64,000 nt of DNA from Nocardia sp. alder85J (GTDB taxonomy: Bacteria; Actinomycetota; Actinomycetes; Mycobacteriales; Mycobacteriaceae): NCBI RefSeq assembly GCF_020176955.2, contig NZ_JAIUCZ020000001.1:806001-870000 (forward strand), read 5' to 3'. The translations under genes were made by a program, and so were the position numbers. The notes beneath the pieces were generated by a model. It had not been told where the DNA came from. It did not search any database and saw only the letters and a list, made by a program, of their open reading frames with translations. Within the stretch, counting starts at the first letter, position 1. Every line of letters starts with the position of its first letter. Below, in pieces: positions 50,449 to 59,030 of the stretch.

Positions 50449-51605
50449 GATCGCTCCAGGGCCCGGCGCAGGGCCAGTGCCATGTGCTGCATCACCGGCT
50501 CGTTGCGGCCGAACACCATCGTCTCCGGCGTGTACGGGGACCGCATCGCCGCGCCGACCTGGGCGGCCATCGCGTAGTCCTCGTTGTCGACGACGGTCTG
50601 GCAGGCCCAGCGCACCTCCTTGTCCAGCGCGTCGGCCTCCTCCGGGGCCGGCGCGGTGCGGCGGTAGGCGTGATGCCAGGCCACCGTCTCGTGCCGGGTT
50701 TCGCCCGGATAGATGGTGAAGATCTCCAGCCGGTCGGCCACCACCGAGAAGCTCAGATTCGGGAACAGCCGGTAGTTCAGGTTGATCTGGCCGTCGTCCA
50801 CCGGCCGCCACTGCTCCTCCGGCAGTTCGCGCAGCCGGTCCACCGTGCGCATGGTCGAGGTCATCAGCGCGTGATCACCGTAGAAGTCGGCGATCGAGGT
50901 GTTGCCGTAGACCAGGGGCCCCGCGGTGGCCTTGTGCAGATAGGCGAAGTGATAGGTCTCCAGGTGGGTGCCCCAGGCCACCTTCCAGTTCGCCCGCACC
51001 GGATGCGGATGGGCCGCCGCGATCGACTGCCAGCTCTCGAAACCGAAGGAGGCGAACTGCTCTGCCAGCCCGCCCAAGTGATCGTCGACGGTGAAGCCGG
51101 CCTCGGGATGAGCGGCGACGAACAGCATCCCGTACCGTTCCTCAGCCGGTAGCTCGACGAGTCCCCGTTCCGCCCTGCGTAATTCGGTGAACCCCTCCGG
51201 GCCGGTGACGCCGACCAGCGCGCCCTCGATATCGTAGGACCAGGCGTGGAACGGGCAGGTGAACCGGCGGGCGCGGGCGCCGCGGCCGGATTCCACCACG
51301 CGCACGCCGCGATGGCGGCACATGTTGAGCAGAGCCCGCACCCGGCCCGCGGAATCGCGGGTGATCAGGATCGGGGTGCCGGTGGCGTCGAAGGTGAACC
51401 ACGAACCCGGCTGCGGCAGATCGCAACTCAGGCCGACGAACATCGGATACCGGCCGAAGATCAGCTGCCGCTCCCGCTCGAACTGCTCGGCGGAACGGTA
51501 GCCCGCCAGCGGCTCCTCCATGAGATGCTCGGCCATGTCGGTGGTCTTGCGGTCCAGCAGGGCCAGGGTGCGCCGCCCCAGCTCGCGTTGCATCTCCGGG
51601 GTCAC
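50445..51605 (-). CDS. Rieske-type ring-hydroxylating oxygenase, alpha subunit
   Basis: 386 aa. GTG 51605 overlaps the amidohydrolase stop. Rieske cluster ligands Cys96-x-His98 (NMCRHRGVR) and Cys117-xx-His120 (TCPFHAWSY) are complete. The mononuclear iron site has His219 and His224 in GTHLETYHFAYLH, with Glu216 in place of the usual bridging Asp. It should hydroxylate or demethylate an aromatic or alicyclic substrate using electrons from a reductase not encoded here. Core gene of the operon. Confidence 0.92.
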   Translation of the reverse strand: MTPEMQRELGRRTLALLDRKTTDMAEHLMEEPLAGYRSAEQFERERQLIFGRYPMFVGLSCDLPQPGSWFTFDATGTPILITRDSAGRVRALLNMCRHRGVRVVESGRGARARRFTCPFHAWSYDIEGALVGVTGPEGFTELRRAERGLVELPAEERYGMLFVAAHPEAGFTVDDHLGGLAEQFASFGFESWQSIAAAHPHPVRANWKVAWGTHLETYHFAYLHKATAGPLVYGNTSIADFYGDHALMTSTMRTVDRLRELPEEQWRPVDDGQINLNYRLFPNLSFSVVADRLEIFTIYPGETRHETVAWHHAYRRTAPAPEEADALDKEVRWACQTVVDNEDYAMAAQVGAAMRSPYTPETMVFGRNEPVMQHMALALRRALERS

Positions 51606-53050
51606 GCCGTTCGCTCCCAGGTGGCGGATTGGATGCGTTCGACGTCGGCGGCCACCGCGGTGCCGGCGAAGAACGACGAACCGGCGCCGGCGTAGTAGCG
51701 CACGGCGTTGGTGCAGACGAACTCCTCGAACTGCGCCGGGGTGAGAATGCCGTCCTCGACCAGTTCGTACGCCTCCACCAGCGGTAGCGTGAAGGACGGC
51801 ACGTCCCAGTGCCCGAGGTCGGAGCCCATCATCGCGGGTAGCGTGGCGCCCAGTGGATTCACCCGGCCGTCCCAGGCCAGACCGACCAGCGGGTCGTCAC
51901 CCTCGCAGCCCCAGAAGAAGTTGCGGCAGAACGCGTCCCGGATCTCGGCCACCGAGGTCACGCCGCTGGCCGCGAAGTCGTCGACCTGACCGTCGGGGGC
52001 GGAGGTGCCCGGCACCAGTTGTTCGGGTGCGTAGCGGGTCAGGCCGGGTGCGTAGCGACCGGCCAGCCGGTGCAGTTCGGCGGCGTCCAGATGGGTCGGG
52101 TCCAGCCGGTCCAGCCCGGCGCGGCCGCGTTTCTCGAAGCGGGACACCAGATCTCCGTACACCCGCACCCCGACCGCGACGCCGCCCTCCAGCAGGGCGA
52201 TGCGCAGCCCGGGGAAGCGGGTGGTGACGCCGCCGAGGAACAGCGATTTCGCGGTGCCCTCACCGACGGCGGCGAAATGCCCTGCGGCATAGGAATAGTT
52301 GGAAGGCGTGAAGTGACCCGGCAGTGTGAAGCCGGAGGTGTGGCAGGACAGCGGCACGTCCAGCTCCACCGCCTTCGCCCAGAACGGGTCGTAGTCGTAT
52401 TCGCTGTCCAGGCCGAAGTTGTCGATGCGTTGCAGCCGGGACCGGTACTGCGGCGGCGCGTCCGCGAAGGCCGGGATCGGCCGCCACACGAACGACGGCA
52501 TCAGCGCCGCGCGCAGCCCGACGGAGGTGGCGTGCTCCAGCGCCGCGATGCCCTCGGCGGGGGTGTGCGCCGGGATCACCGCCACCGGCGACAGCCGATC
52601 CCGGTACGGCGCATAGATTTCGGCGACATACTCGTTGTACAGCCGGGCCAGGCCGACCCGGGTGTCCTCGTTCTCCAGCGACAGCAGCGTCAGTCCGCGC
52701 GACGGATACACCACCGCGAAGTCGATACCCGCCTCGCCGAGGCGCTCGTGGTAGAGCGCGGGCATGGTGACGCTGGCGTAGTCGAGCGTATCGGCCGGGG
52801 TCCACCACACCGGACGGGCCGAGATGTGCCGGCGCCGGCGCTGGTCCAGCGCCGGAACCTGTTCCCCGGCGGAATCGGTCAGGCCCAGGGCGCGCACTGC
52901 CGGATCGGCGAGCAGTGCGCCGCCGCCGTGGTCGCGGACGAAATCGGCGAATGCCACGCTGATCTCGACATGGTGAGCGTCGGCGTCGATGACGACATGG
53001 CCGAGCGCTTCCCGGATGCGCCGGGCGTCGTGGGTGCCGTTGCCGGTCAC
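51602..53050 (-). CDS. Amidohydrolase-2 family metal-dependent hydrolase/decarboxylase
   Basis: 482 aa from GTG 53050 with AGAAGGTG upstream. The TIM-barrel amidohydrolase_2 pattern is present: VVIDADAHHVE (first strand; D-A-H instead of the classical HxH), LSCHTSGFTLPGHF (strand-5 or -6 His), and the C-terminal Asp in MMGSDLGHWDVPSF. Relatives (ACMSD, LigW, orotate- or resorcylate-type enzymes) decarboxylate or hydrolyse ring-cleavage products. Located between SnoaL-like and Rieske genes, so a role in the same degradative route is likely. Confidence 0.88.
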   Translation of the reverse strand: MTGNGTHDARRIREALGHVVIDADAHHVEISVAFADFVRDHGGGALLADPAVRALGLTDSAGEQVPALDQRRRRHISARPVWWTPADTLDYASVTMPALYHERLGEAGIDFAVVYPSRGLTLLSLENEDTRVGLARLYNEYVAEIYAPYRDRLSPVAVIPAHTPAEGIAALEHATSVGLRAALMPSFVWRPIPAFADAPPQYRSRLQRIDNFGLDSEYDYDPFWAKAVELDVPLSCHTSGFTLPGHFTPSNYSYAAGHFAAVGEGTAKSLFLGGVTTRFPGLRIALLEGGVAVGVRVYGDLVSRFEKRGRAGLDRLDPTHLDAAELHRLAGRYAPGLTRYAPEQLVPGTSAPDGQVDDFAASGVTSVAEIRDAFCRNFFWGCEGDDPLVGLAWDGRVNPLGATLPAMMGSDLGHWDVPSFTLPLVEAYELVEDGILTPAQFEEFVCTNAVRYYAGAGSSFFAGTAVAADVERIQSATWERTA

Positions 53051-53087
53051 TGGTGCACCTTCTTTCGTAGCGGGTGGCGGGCGGTCG

Positions 53088-53438
53088 TCAGGGCTCGGCG
53101 AAGACCAGCATCGAGGCGATCCGCCCCCGCTCGATGCGGATGATGTCGCAGCCCACCGCGGTCGCGCTGGGAAAGGTCCAGCGGACCACGCCGCGGCTGT
53201 AGTCGTGGTGGGTGTCGGGGGGCCGGGTCAGCTCGAATCCGACGCCGGCGGGCCAGGTCCGGGTGTACTCGGTGACGTGCCGGGCCAGCGCGGCCCGGCC
53301 GCGTACCACCGGGCGGTCGTCCGGCGGCACGAATTCCACGTCCTCGGTGCAGCATTGCTCGAAGCGGCGCAGTCGCTCGGCCGGATCGCGGGTGAGCCAG
53401 GCCGCGCCCCAGGCGGCGAACAGCTCCGCCGGGGTCAC
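53088..53438 (-). CDS. SnoaL/NTF2-like protein
   Basis: 116 aa from GTG 53438, whose GTGA overlaps the SDR stop. Pattern: LFAAWGAAWLTRDPAERLRRF, EDVEFVPPDDRPVVRG, CDIIRIERGRIASMLVFAEP. A second, shorter cone-fold protein in this operon, different from the one at 49135. A 37-bp gap separates it from the amidohydrolase gene. Confidence 0.82.
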   Translation of the reverse strand: MTPAELFAAWGAAWLTRDPAERLRRFEQCCTEDVEFVPPDDRPVVRGRAALARHVTEYTRTWPAGVGFELTRPPDTHHDYSRGVVRWTFPSATAVGCDIIRIERGRIASMLVFAEP

Positions 53439-54298
53439 GACTGCTCCGCACGTCGCAGTCCGGCCAGCGCGACCGCGGGCAGGGTGACACTCGCCCCGCC
53501 GTCGACGGCGAGCACCTGGCCGGTGATCCACTGCGCTTCGTCGGTGGCGAAGAACAGTGCGGCCCAGCCGATGTCCCAGCCGGTGCCGTGGGTGGTGCGG
53601 CCGAGCGGCAGCACGGCCGCCGCGGTGTCGCGGATGCGGTCCAGATCCTGGCCCAGCTTCGCCGCGGCGCCCTCGGTGCGCGGTGTCTGCACCGAGCCCG
53701 GAACCACGACGTTGACGCGGATGCCCTGATGTCCGTGCGCCGCGGCCATCTCCTGCGACAGCGAGATCATCCCGCCCTTGGCCGTGGAGTAGGCCGCGAA
53801 GCCGATCGCGCGCAGCGCGCCGATCGAGGAGATGTTCACGATCGAGCCGCCGCCGGTCGCTGCCATCGCCGGAATCGCCCGGCGCGACATCAGATACACG
53901 GATTTCAGGTTGATCTCCAGCATCCGGTCCCACTGCTGTTCGTCGGTGTCCAGGATGCTCCCCGGCTGCGAGACGCCGACGTTGTTGATCAGGATGTCGA
54001 GGCGGCCGAAGCGGTCCAGCGCGGTCTGCGTGGCGCGCGCGCAGTCGGCGCCGTCGGTGACATCGCCGGCGACCACCACCGCGCTGCCGCCGGCCTGCTC
54101 GATCTCCGTGCGGGTCACCTCGGCGCGCGCGGGTTCGCGGTCGACCAGCACGACGTCGGCGCCGTGCCGGGCCAGCAGGATCGCGGCGGCCTTGCCGGTG
54201 CCGACGCCGGGCCCGTCGACCTGACCGCCGCCGGTGACGATCGCGACCTTCCCGGCCACCCGCCCGGCGCCGGGGCGATCCTGTTCCGTGCCGGTCAT
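53435..54298 (-). CDS. SDR-family dehydrogenase
   Basis: 287 aa from ATG 54298, overlapping the lipoyl-protein stop (ATGA). The cofactor loop is unusually long: TGGGQVDGPGVGTGKAAA instead of TGxxxGxG. NNVG, Ser in VNISSIGAL and YSTAK are canonical, so it should be active. It ends VLAVDGGASVTLPAVALAG. Coupled translation with its neighbours points to the same pathway, probably alcohol-to-ketone oxidation. Confidence 0.88.
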   Translation of the reverse strand: MTGTEQDRPGAGRVAGKVAIVTGGGQVDGPGVGTGKAAAILLARHGADVVLVDREPARAEVTRTEIEQAGGSAVVVAGDVTDGADCARATQTALDRFGRLDILINNVGVSQPGSILDTDEQQWDRMLEINLKSVYLMSRRAIPAMAATGGGSIVNISSIGALRAIGFAAYSTAKGGMISLSQEMAAAHGHQGIRVNVVVPGSVQTPRTEGAAAKLGQDLDRIRDTAAAVLPLGRTTHGTGWDIGWAALFFATDEAQWITGQVLAVDGGASVTLPAVALAGLRRAEQS

Positions 54299-54561
54299 CG
54301 GTCGTCGCCCTCGTCGATGAGCGCGAGGGTGGTGAACACCGGGACGGTTTCCCCGGGTGGCACGAGAATCCGTGCCAGCGTGCCGGATTCGGGTGCGACC
54401 ACCATCACGGTGATCTTCTCCGCCTCGACCTCGGCGATATCCTCGTCCTCGGTGACCGGGTCGCCCTCCTGCTTGAACCATTGCAGGACGGTGCCCTCGG
54501 TCATGCCCATGCCGAACTGGGGGAGGTTGACTTCGACACGCGGCGTGGATGTTTCGCTCAT
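54295..54561 (-). CDS. Free-standing lipoyl (biotinyl-type) carrier domain
   Basis: 88 aa: one complete lipoyl domain and nothing else. Strands VEVNLPQFGMGMTEGTVLQW and DIAEVEAEKITVMVVAPESG with the modifiable Lys49 in EAEKITV, then VPPGETVPVFTTLALI. A normal E2 would carry a peripheral-subunit-binding domain and a catalytic acyltransferase (about 300 more residues); none is encoded here or in the neighbouring genes. The start overlaps the E1-beta stop (ATGA). It probably receives acyl groups from the adjacent E1. Confidence 0.9.
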   Translation of the reverse strand: MSETSTPRVEVNLPQFGMGMTEGTVLQWFKQEGDPVTEDEDIAEVEAEKITVMVVAPESGTLARILVPPGETVPVFTTLALIDEGDDR

Positions 54562-55553
54562 GGCCCGACCAGTTCCTTCCGGGGGGCGCCGGTCACCAGC
54601 GCTTCGGCGGCGGCCGCGATGCGTTCGGGGGTGGGGTACATCAGCCGCTCCAGCGCGGGGCTGAACGGCGGGTGCACGTCCGGGGCGACCACCCGCGCGA
54701 TCGGGGCGCGCAGGCTGGCGAAGCCCTCCTCGGCCACGATCGCCGCGATCTCCGCGGCCGCGCCGCAGGTCTTGTGCGCCGGATCGGCGACGACGAGCCG
54801 GCCGGTGCGCGCCACCGACTCCAGGATCGCGGTCCGGTCCAGCGGGACCAGGGTGCGCGGATCCAGCACCTCCGCCTCGATGCCCCGATCCGACAGTGCC
54901 GCAGCGGCTTTCATCGCCGCCGGGACCGCGTCGCCGATCGCGACGACGGTGACGTCGCGACCCGGCCGGGTCACCGCGGCCCGGCCGATCGGGACCAGAT
55001 GTTCCCCGTCGGGCACCTCGCCCTTGGCGGACCACAGCAGCAGCGGTTCGAAGTAGACCACCGGATCGTCGTCGCGGATGGCCGATTTCAGCAGTCCCAG
55101 CGCGTCGGCCGGGTTGGACGGCACGACGATCTTGAGGCCGGGTACGTTCATCAGCTGCGGATAGGGACGGTCCGAATGCTGTGCCGCCGTGGCGTTGGCG
55201 TACTTCATGGCCGCGCGGAACACGATCGGCACACTCGCCTGGCCGCCGAACAGATAGCGATTCTTCGCGGCGTGGTTGACGATCTGGTCCCACGCCACGT
55301 ACATGAGGTTGGCGATGGTGTAGTCGACGATCGGCCGCACGCCGGTCATGGCCGCGCCGATCGCCGCGCCGGTGAAGCCCTCCTCGGAGATCGGCATGAT
55401 CGGTACCCGGTCCGGACCGAACTCGTCCACGAAACCGTGCGTGGGCATCGTCCAGAAGCGGGCGTCCTCACAGAACACCACCACGTTGCGGTCGCGGCGC
55501 ATCTCCTCGAGCATCGCCCGGCGGATCGCCTCACGGTAGCTCATCGTGGTCAC
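54558..55553 (-). CDS. 2-Oxoacid dehydrogenase E1, beta subunit
   Basis: 331 aa from GTG 55553, whose GTGA overlaps the E1-alpha stop; ATG 55544 is an alternative. Transketolase-like pattern: YREAIRRAMLEEMRRDRNVV, GFTGAAIGAAMTGVRPIVDY, the phosphate/ThDP region with HSDRPYPQLMNVPGLKIVVPS, and the C-terminal domain with VLDPRTLVPLDRTAI. It works with E1-alpha to decarboxylate a 2-oxo acid (pyruvate, acetoin-type or branched) and pass the acyl group to a lipoyl domain. Confidence 0.93.
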   Translation of the reverse strand: MTTMSYREAIRRAMLEEMRRDRNVVVFCEDARFWTMPTHGFVDEFGPDRVPIMPISEEGFTGAAIGAAMTGVRPIVDYTIANLMYVAWDQIVNHAAKNRYLFGGQASVPIVFRAAMKYANATAAQHSDRPYPQLMNVPGLKIVVPSNPADALGLLKSAIRDDDPVVYFEPLLLWSAKGEVPDGEHLVPIGRAAVTRPGRDVTVVAIGDAVPAAMKAAAALSDRGIEAEVLDPRTLVPLDRTAILESVARTGRLVVADPAHKTCGAAAEIAAIVAEEGFASLRAPIARVVAPDVHPPFSPALERLMYPTPERIAAAAEALVTGAPRKELVGP

Positions 55554-56530
55554 CGGGCCGCCTCCACCGGCGTCGCCCACAGATCCTCGAACAACGCGGC
55601 GGGTTCGGGTTGCGGGCTGCGCCGGGCGAACCGGACCGCCTCCCGCACCTCCTCGGCGACCGCCGCCGCCATCTCGTCGAGTACCCGCTCGTCCGTGCCG
55701 CCGGCCAGCAGCCGGGCCCGCAGCAGATCCAGCGGGTCGCGGGTGCGCCACTGCTCGAGTTCCTCGATCGCGCGGTGGCCCAGCTCCATTCCGCCGTATT
55801 CGGCGTGGTCGCGATAGCGGTAGGTGCGGGCCTCGATCAGGGTCGGGCCGCCGCCGCTGCGGGCCCGGTCCACGGCGGCGGCGACGGACTCGTACACCGC
55901 GGCGACGTCCTGGCCGTCGACGCTCACCCCGGGCATCCGGTAGGCGGTGGCGCGGGCGGCGATGCTGTCGGCGGCCATGGTGTCCGACAGGGCCGTGGAC
56001 ATCGCGTAAAGGTTGTTCTCGCAGACGAATACGACGCCGAGCCGCCAGGCGGCGGCCAGGTTCAGGCCCTCGTGGAACGCGCCGATGTTGGCGCCGCCGT
56101 CGCCGAAGAACGACAGCGCCACCTGATCGGTGCCGCGGATGCGCGCGGCATAGGCGGCGCCGGCGGCCTGCGGGATGCCCGCCCCGACGATCGCGGTCTC
56201 GCCGAGACTGCCCACCCGGAAATCGGCCAGATGCATGGAACCGCCCTTGCCGTGGCAGATTCCGGTGCTGCGGCCCATCAGCTCGGCCATCAGCGGCCCG
56301 AGTCGCGCCCCCTTCGCGATCGGATGACCGTGCGAGCGGTGGTAGCCGACCATGAAGTCGTCGTCGCGCAGCGCCAGGCAGGCGCCGACGACGGTGGCCT
56401 CCTGGCCGATACACAGATGGACGGACCCGGCGATGCCCTGGCCCTTGCGCACGATGTCCATCGCGGCTTCCTCGAACCGGCGGATGCGCAGCATGCGGCG
56501 CATCGCGTCGAGCTCCTGCTGTCTGTTCAT
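55550..56530 (-). CDS. 2-Oxoacid dehydrogenase E1, alpha subunit
   Basis: 326 aa from ATG 56530 with an AAGGGG element upstream. ThDP motif GDGGANIGAFHEGLNLAAAW ending in ENN (FVCENNLYAMST) is complete. Also present are HLCIGQEATVVGACLAL, YHRSHGHPIAKGA and the phosphorylation-loop-like YRYRDHAEYGG. First gene of the minus-strand operon; the perfect TGCAAG-N6-CTTGCA site lies about 106 bp upstream, shared with the divergent SDR gene. Confidence 0.94.
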   Translation of the reverse strand: MNRQQELDAMRRMLRIRRFEEAAMDIVRKGQGIAGSVHLCIGQEATVVGACLALRDDDFMVGYHRSHGHPIAKGARLGPLMAELMGRSTGICHGKGGSMHLADFRVGSLGETAIVGAGIPQAAGAAYAARIRGTDQVALSFFGDGGANIGAFHEGLNLAAAWRLGVVFVCENNLYAMSTALSDTMAADSIAARATAYRMPGVSVDGQDVAAVYESVAAAVDRARSGGGPTLIEARTYRYRDHAEYGGMELGHRAIEELEQWRTRDPLDLLRARLLAGGTDERVLDEMAAAVAEEVREAVRFARRSPQPEPAALFEDLWATPVEAAR

Positions 56531-56635
56531 TGACGAAACCCCTTGCGAAATCACTGATTTCGGCGCTGTCGCGTGATCGCCGGCGAGTGCGGCGGTAGTG
56601 ACCTCGAACACATCATGCGCTTGCCCGCGCCTACA

Positions 56636-56653
56636 TGCAAGGGTAGTCTTGCA
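56636..56653. promoter_or_regulatory. Perfect inverted repeat TGCAAG-N6-CTTGCA
   Basis: TGCAAG-GGTAGT-CTTGCA, arms identical over 6 bp, followed by TTTCGA as at the P450/VOC site. It lies in the 229-bp divergent region between E1-alpha (56530) and the SDR (56760). The half-sites CAAG/CTTG recall those of KstR2-type TetR repressors, but the spacing here is different, so it is probably another regulator. Confidence 0.8.
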
Positions 56654-56759
56654 TTTCGATGGTGGTGGTCACCGGGCCGTCACCGGCAGCAGCGCGGGGC
56701 CGGTCGCGGGCCCGCGGACAACGAGGTCATGCGGCGGTCCGGCCGCGGGAGGTATTCCT

Positions 56760-57521
56760 ATGTCCGACTTCACCGGTCGCGTCGCCGTCGTCACCGGCGC
56801 GGGCAACGGCATCGGCGCGGAGTACGCGCGGCACTTCGCCGGTCGCGGCGCGCACGTCGTGGTCGCCGACATCGATGCCGCAGCGGCCGCGGCGGTCACC
56901 AAGGAGATCGTCGAATCTGGCGGCACGGCAAGCACTTCGGTATTCGATATCGCCGACGCGCAGGCGTGCGCCGCGGGTGTGGACGCGGTGGTGGCCGGAC
57001 AGGGCTCGATCGATTTCCTGATCAACAACGCGGCGCTGTACCGCAACCGCAGCTTCGACATCGCCGAGAACATCGGCCTGGACATGTGGCAGCGCAACAT
57101 CGACATCAACATCAGCGGTACCTACTACATGTGCCGGGCCGCGATCCCGCACATGAAGCGCCAGGGCTTCGGCCGCATCGTGAACCAGAGCTCGGCCTCG
57201 ATCTACGCGACCGTGCCGGGCTCGCTGCACTATTCGATGTCCAAGGCGGCCGTCGTGACGATGACCAAGACGCTGGCGCGGGAGCTCGGCCCGTTCGGGA
57301 TCACCGTCAACGCCGTCGCTCCGGGAGTGATCGACACCGAGGCCACGCTGGCGGCGGTGCCCGCCGAGGTGTTGCGCAAGGGTGTCGCGGGTGCGCCGCT
57401 GGGTCGCGTCGGCCATCCGGAGGACGTGTCGCCGGTGGTGGGCTTCCTCTGCTCGGCCGGCGCGGGCTACATGACCGGTCAGGTGCTCGTCGTCGACGGT
57501 GGCATCAACATGCCGGGCTGA
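56760..57521 (+). CDS. SDR-family dehydrogenase
   Basis: 253 aa, ATG 56760 after GGGAGG. Fully canonical: VAVVTGAGNGIGAEYARHFA, NNAAL, Ser in VNQSSASIY, YSMSK, ITVNAVAPGVIDTEATL and YMTGQVLVVDGGINMPG. First gene of the plus-strand arm, divergent from the E1 operon across the shared operator. Probably oxidises a hydroxyl intermediate before the aldehyde dehydrogenase step. Confidence 0.92.
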   Translation: MSDFTGRVAVVTGAGNGIGAEYARHFAGRGAHVVVADIDAAAAAAVTKEIVESGGTASTSVFDIADAQACAAGVDAVVAGQGSIDFLINNAALYRNRSFDIAENIGLDMWQRNIDINISGTYYMCRAAIPHMKRQGFGRIVNQSSASIYATVPGSLHYSMSKAAVVTMTKTLARELGPFGITVNAVAPGVIDTEATLAAVPAEVLRKGVAGAPLGRVGHPEDVSPVVGFLCSAGAGYMTGQVLVVDGGINMPG

Positions 57522-57563
57522 CCGGACCCGGCTACGACACTGCGGAAATGTGAGCGAGAGAGC

Positions 57564-59030
57564 ATGAATCAGCGATTGCTGTACCGCGACGCCTTCTACA
57601 TCGGCGGGGTGTGGGCGGAACCGGCGACGGCACAGCGGTTCCCGGTGGTGTCGCCGTCGAGTGAAGAGGTCGTCGGCGAGGTCCCGGTGGCCACCGGCGC
57701 CGATATCGACCGGGCCGTCGCCGCCGCGCGCGCGGCCTTCGACACCGGACCGTGGCCGCGGCGCAGTCCCGCCGAGCGCGGGGCCGTACTGCGGCGCGCG
57801 GCCGTGGCGCTGCATCGGCGGGCCGCCGACATCGCCGCCGTGACCGTCGAGGAGATCGCTTGTCCCGTCGGCAATCCCGGCTCGCAGACGGCTCTGGTGG
57901 CCCCGGTGTTCGAGTACTACGGACAGCTGGCGGGCAGCTACGAATTCGAGCGGGCGGTGCTCGACGGCACCCGGGCGGGGATCGTCACCCAGGAGCCGGT
58001 CGGCGTCGTCGGCGCGATCATTGCGTGGAATTCGCCGGTCACGCTGGCGGCGTGGAAGATCGCGCCCGCGCTCGCGGCCGGGTGCACGGTGGTCGTCAAG
58101 CCGCCACCGGAAGCGCCGCTGAGCACGTTCGTCCTGGCCGAGGCGCTGCACGAGGCGGGGTTACCCGCCGGGGTGGTGAACGTGGTGCCCGGCGGCCGTG
58201 AGGTCGGCGAACACCTGGTCACCCACCCCGGCGTCGACAAGATCGCGTTCACCGGATCCACCGCGGCCGGGAAACGGATCATGAGCCTGTGCGGGGAACA
58301 GGTGAAGCGGGTGTCGCTGGAACTCGGCGGCAAATCGGCCTGCGTACTGCTCGAGGACGCCGATGTGGCGACCGTGGTGCCGGCCGTGGTCGGCATCGGC
58401 ATGAACCGCTCCGGCCAGGTGTGTGCGGCCCAGACCCGAATCCTGGTGCACCGCAACCGGTACGACGAAGCGCTGGCCGCGGCCGGGGCCACCGCGCGCG
58501 GCATTCCGGTCGGCGATCCGCACGATCCGGCGACCGTGATCGGGCCGCTGGTGGCGCAGCGGCAGCGGGCCCGGGTGGAGGGCTACATCGGTGACGCCGT
58601 CGCGCACGGGGCCCGGGTCGTCACCGGTGGTAAGCGGCCCGCGCACCTGCCGCGCGGCTGGTACGTGGAGCCGACGATCCTCGGTGACGTCGACAACGGC
58701 ATGCCGGTGGCGCGCGAGGAGATCTTCGGCCCGGTGTTGTGCGTCATCCCGTTCGCCGACGAGGACGAGGCGGTCCGGATCGCCAACGATTCACCGTACG
58801 GGCTGTCCGGCGGGGTGTGGAGCGCCGACCCGGCGCGGGCCCTGACCGTCGCGCGCCGGCTGCGCACCGGCTCGATCAACATCAACGCCGACTTCCCGCC
58901 GTACCCGCTGGTGCCGTTCGGCGGCTTCAAACAGTCCGGGCTGGGCCGGGAACTCGGGCCGGAGGGGCTGGCGAACTTCCTGGAGTCGCGCAGCATCGGC
59001 GTACCCGCCGCACTGCTGGAGCAGGGATGA
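57564..59030 (+). CDS. NAD(P)-dependent aldehyde dehydrogenase
   Basis: 488 aa, normal ALDH length. Catalytic Cys287 in NRSGQVCAAQTR and general-base Glu253 in LELGGKSA; the cofactor segment is VVGAIIAWNSPVTLAAWKIAPAL and GSTAAGKRI. The oxyanion Asn is in AWNSP. It oxidises an aldehyde to the acid, probably a step between the SDR and the E1 complex. The next start overlaps its stop (ATGA). Confidence 0.94.
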   Translation: MNQRLLYRDAFYIGGVWAEPATAQRFPVVSPSSEEVVGEVPVATGADIDRAVAAARAAFDTGPWPRRSPAERGAVLRRAAVALHRRAADIAAVTVEEIACPVGNPGSQTALVAPVFEYYGQLAGSYEFERAVLDGTRAGIVTQEPVGVVGAIIAWNSPVTLAAWKIAPALAAGCTVVVKPPPEAPLSTFVLAEALHEAGLPAGVVNVVPGGREVGEHLVTHPGVDKIAFTGSTAAGKRIMSLCGEQVKRVSLELGGKSACVLLEDADVATVVPAVVGIGMNRSGQVCAAQTRILVHRNRYDEALAAAGATARGIPVGDPHDPATVIGPLVAQRQRARVEGYIGDAVAHGARVVTGGKRPAHLPRGWYVEPTILGDVDNGMPVAREEIFGPVLCVIPFADEDEAVRIANDSPYGLSGGVWSADPARALTVARRLRTGSININADFPPYPLVPFGGFKQSGLGRELGPEGLANFLESRSIGVPAALLEQG

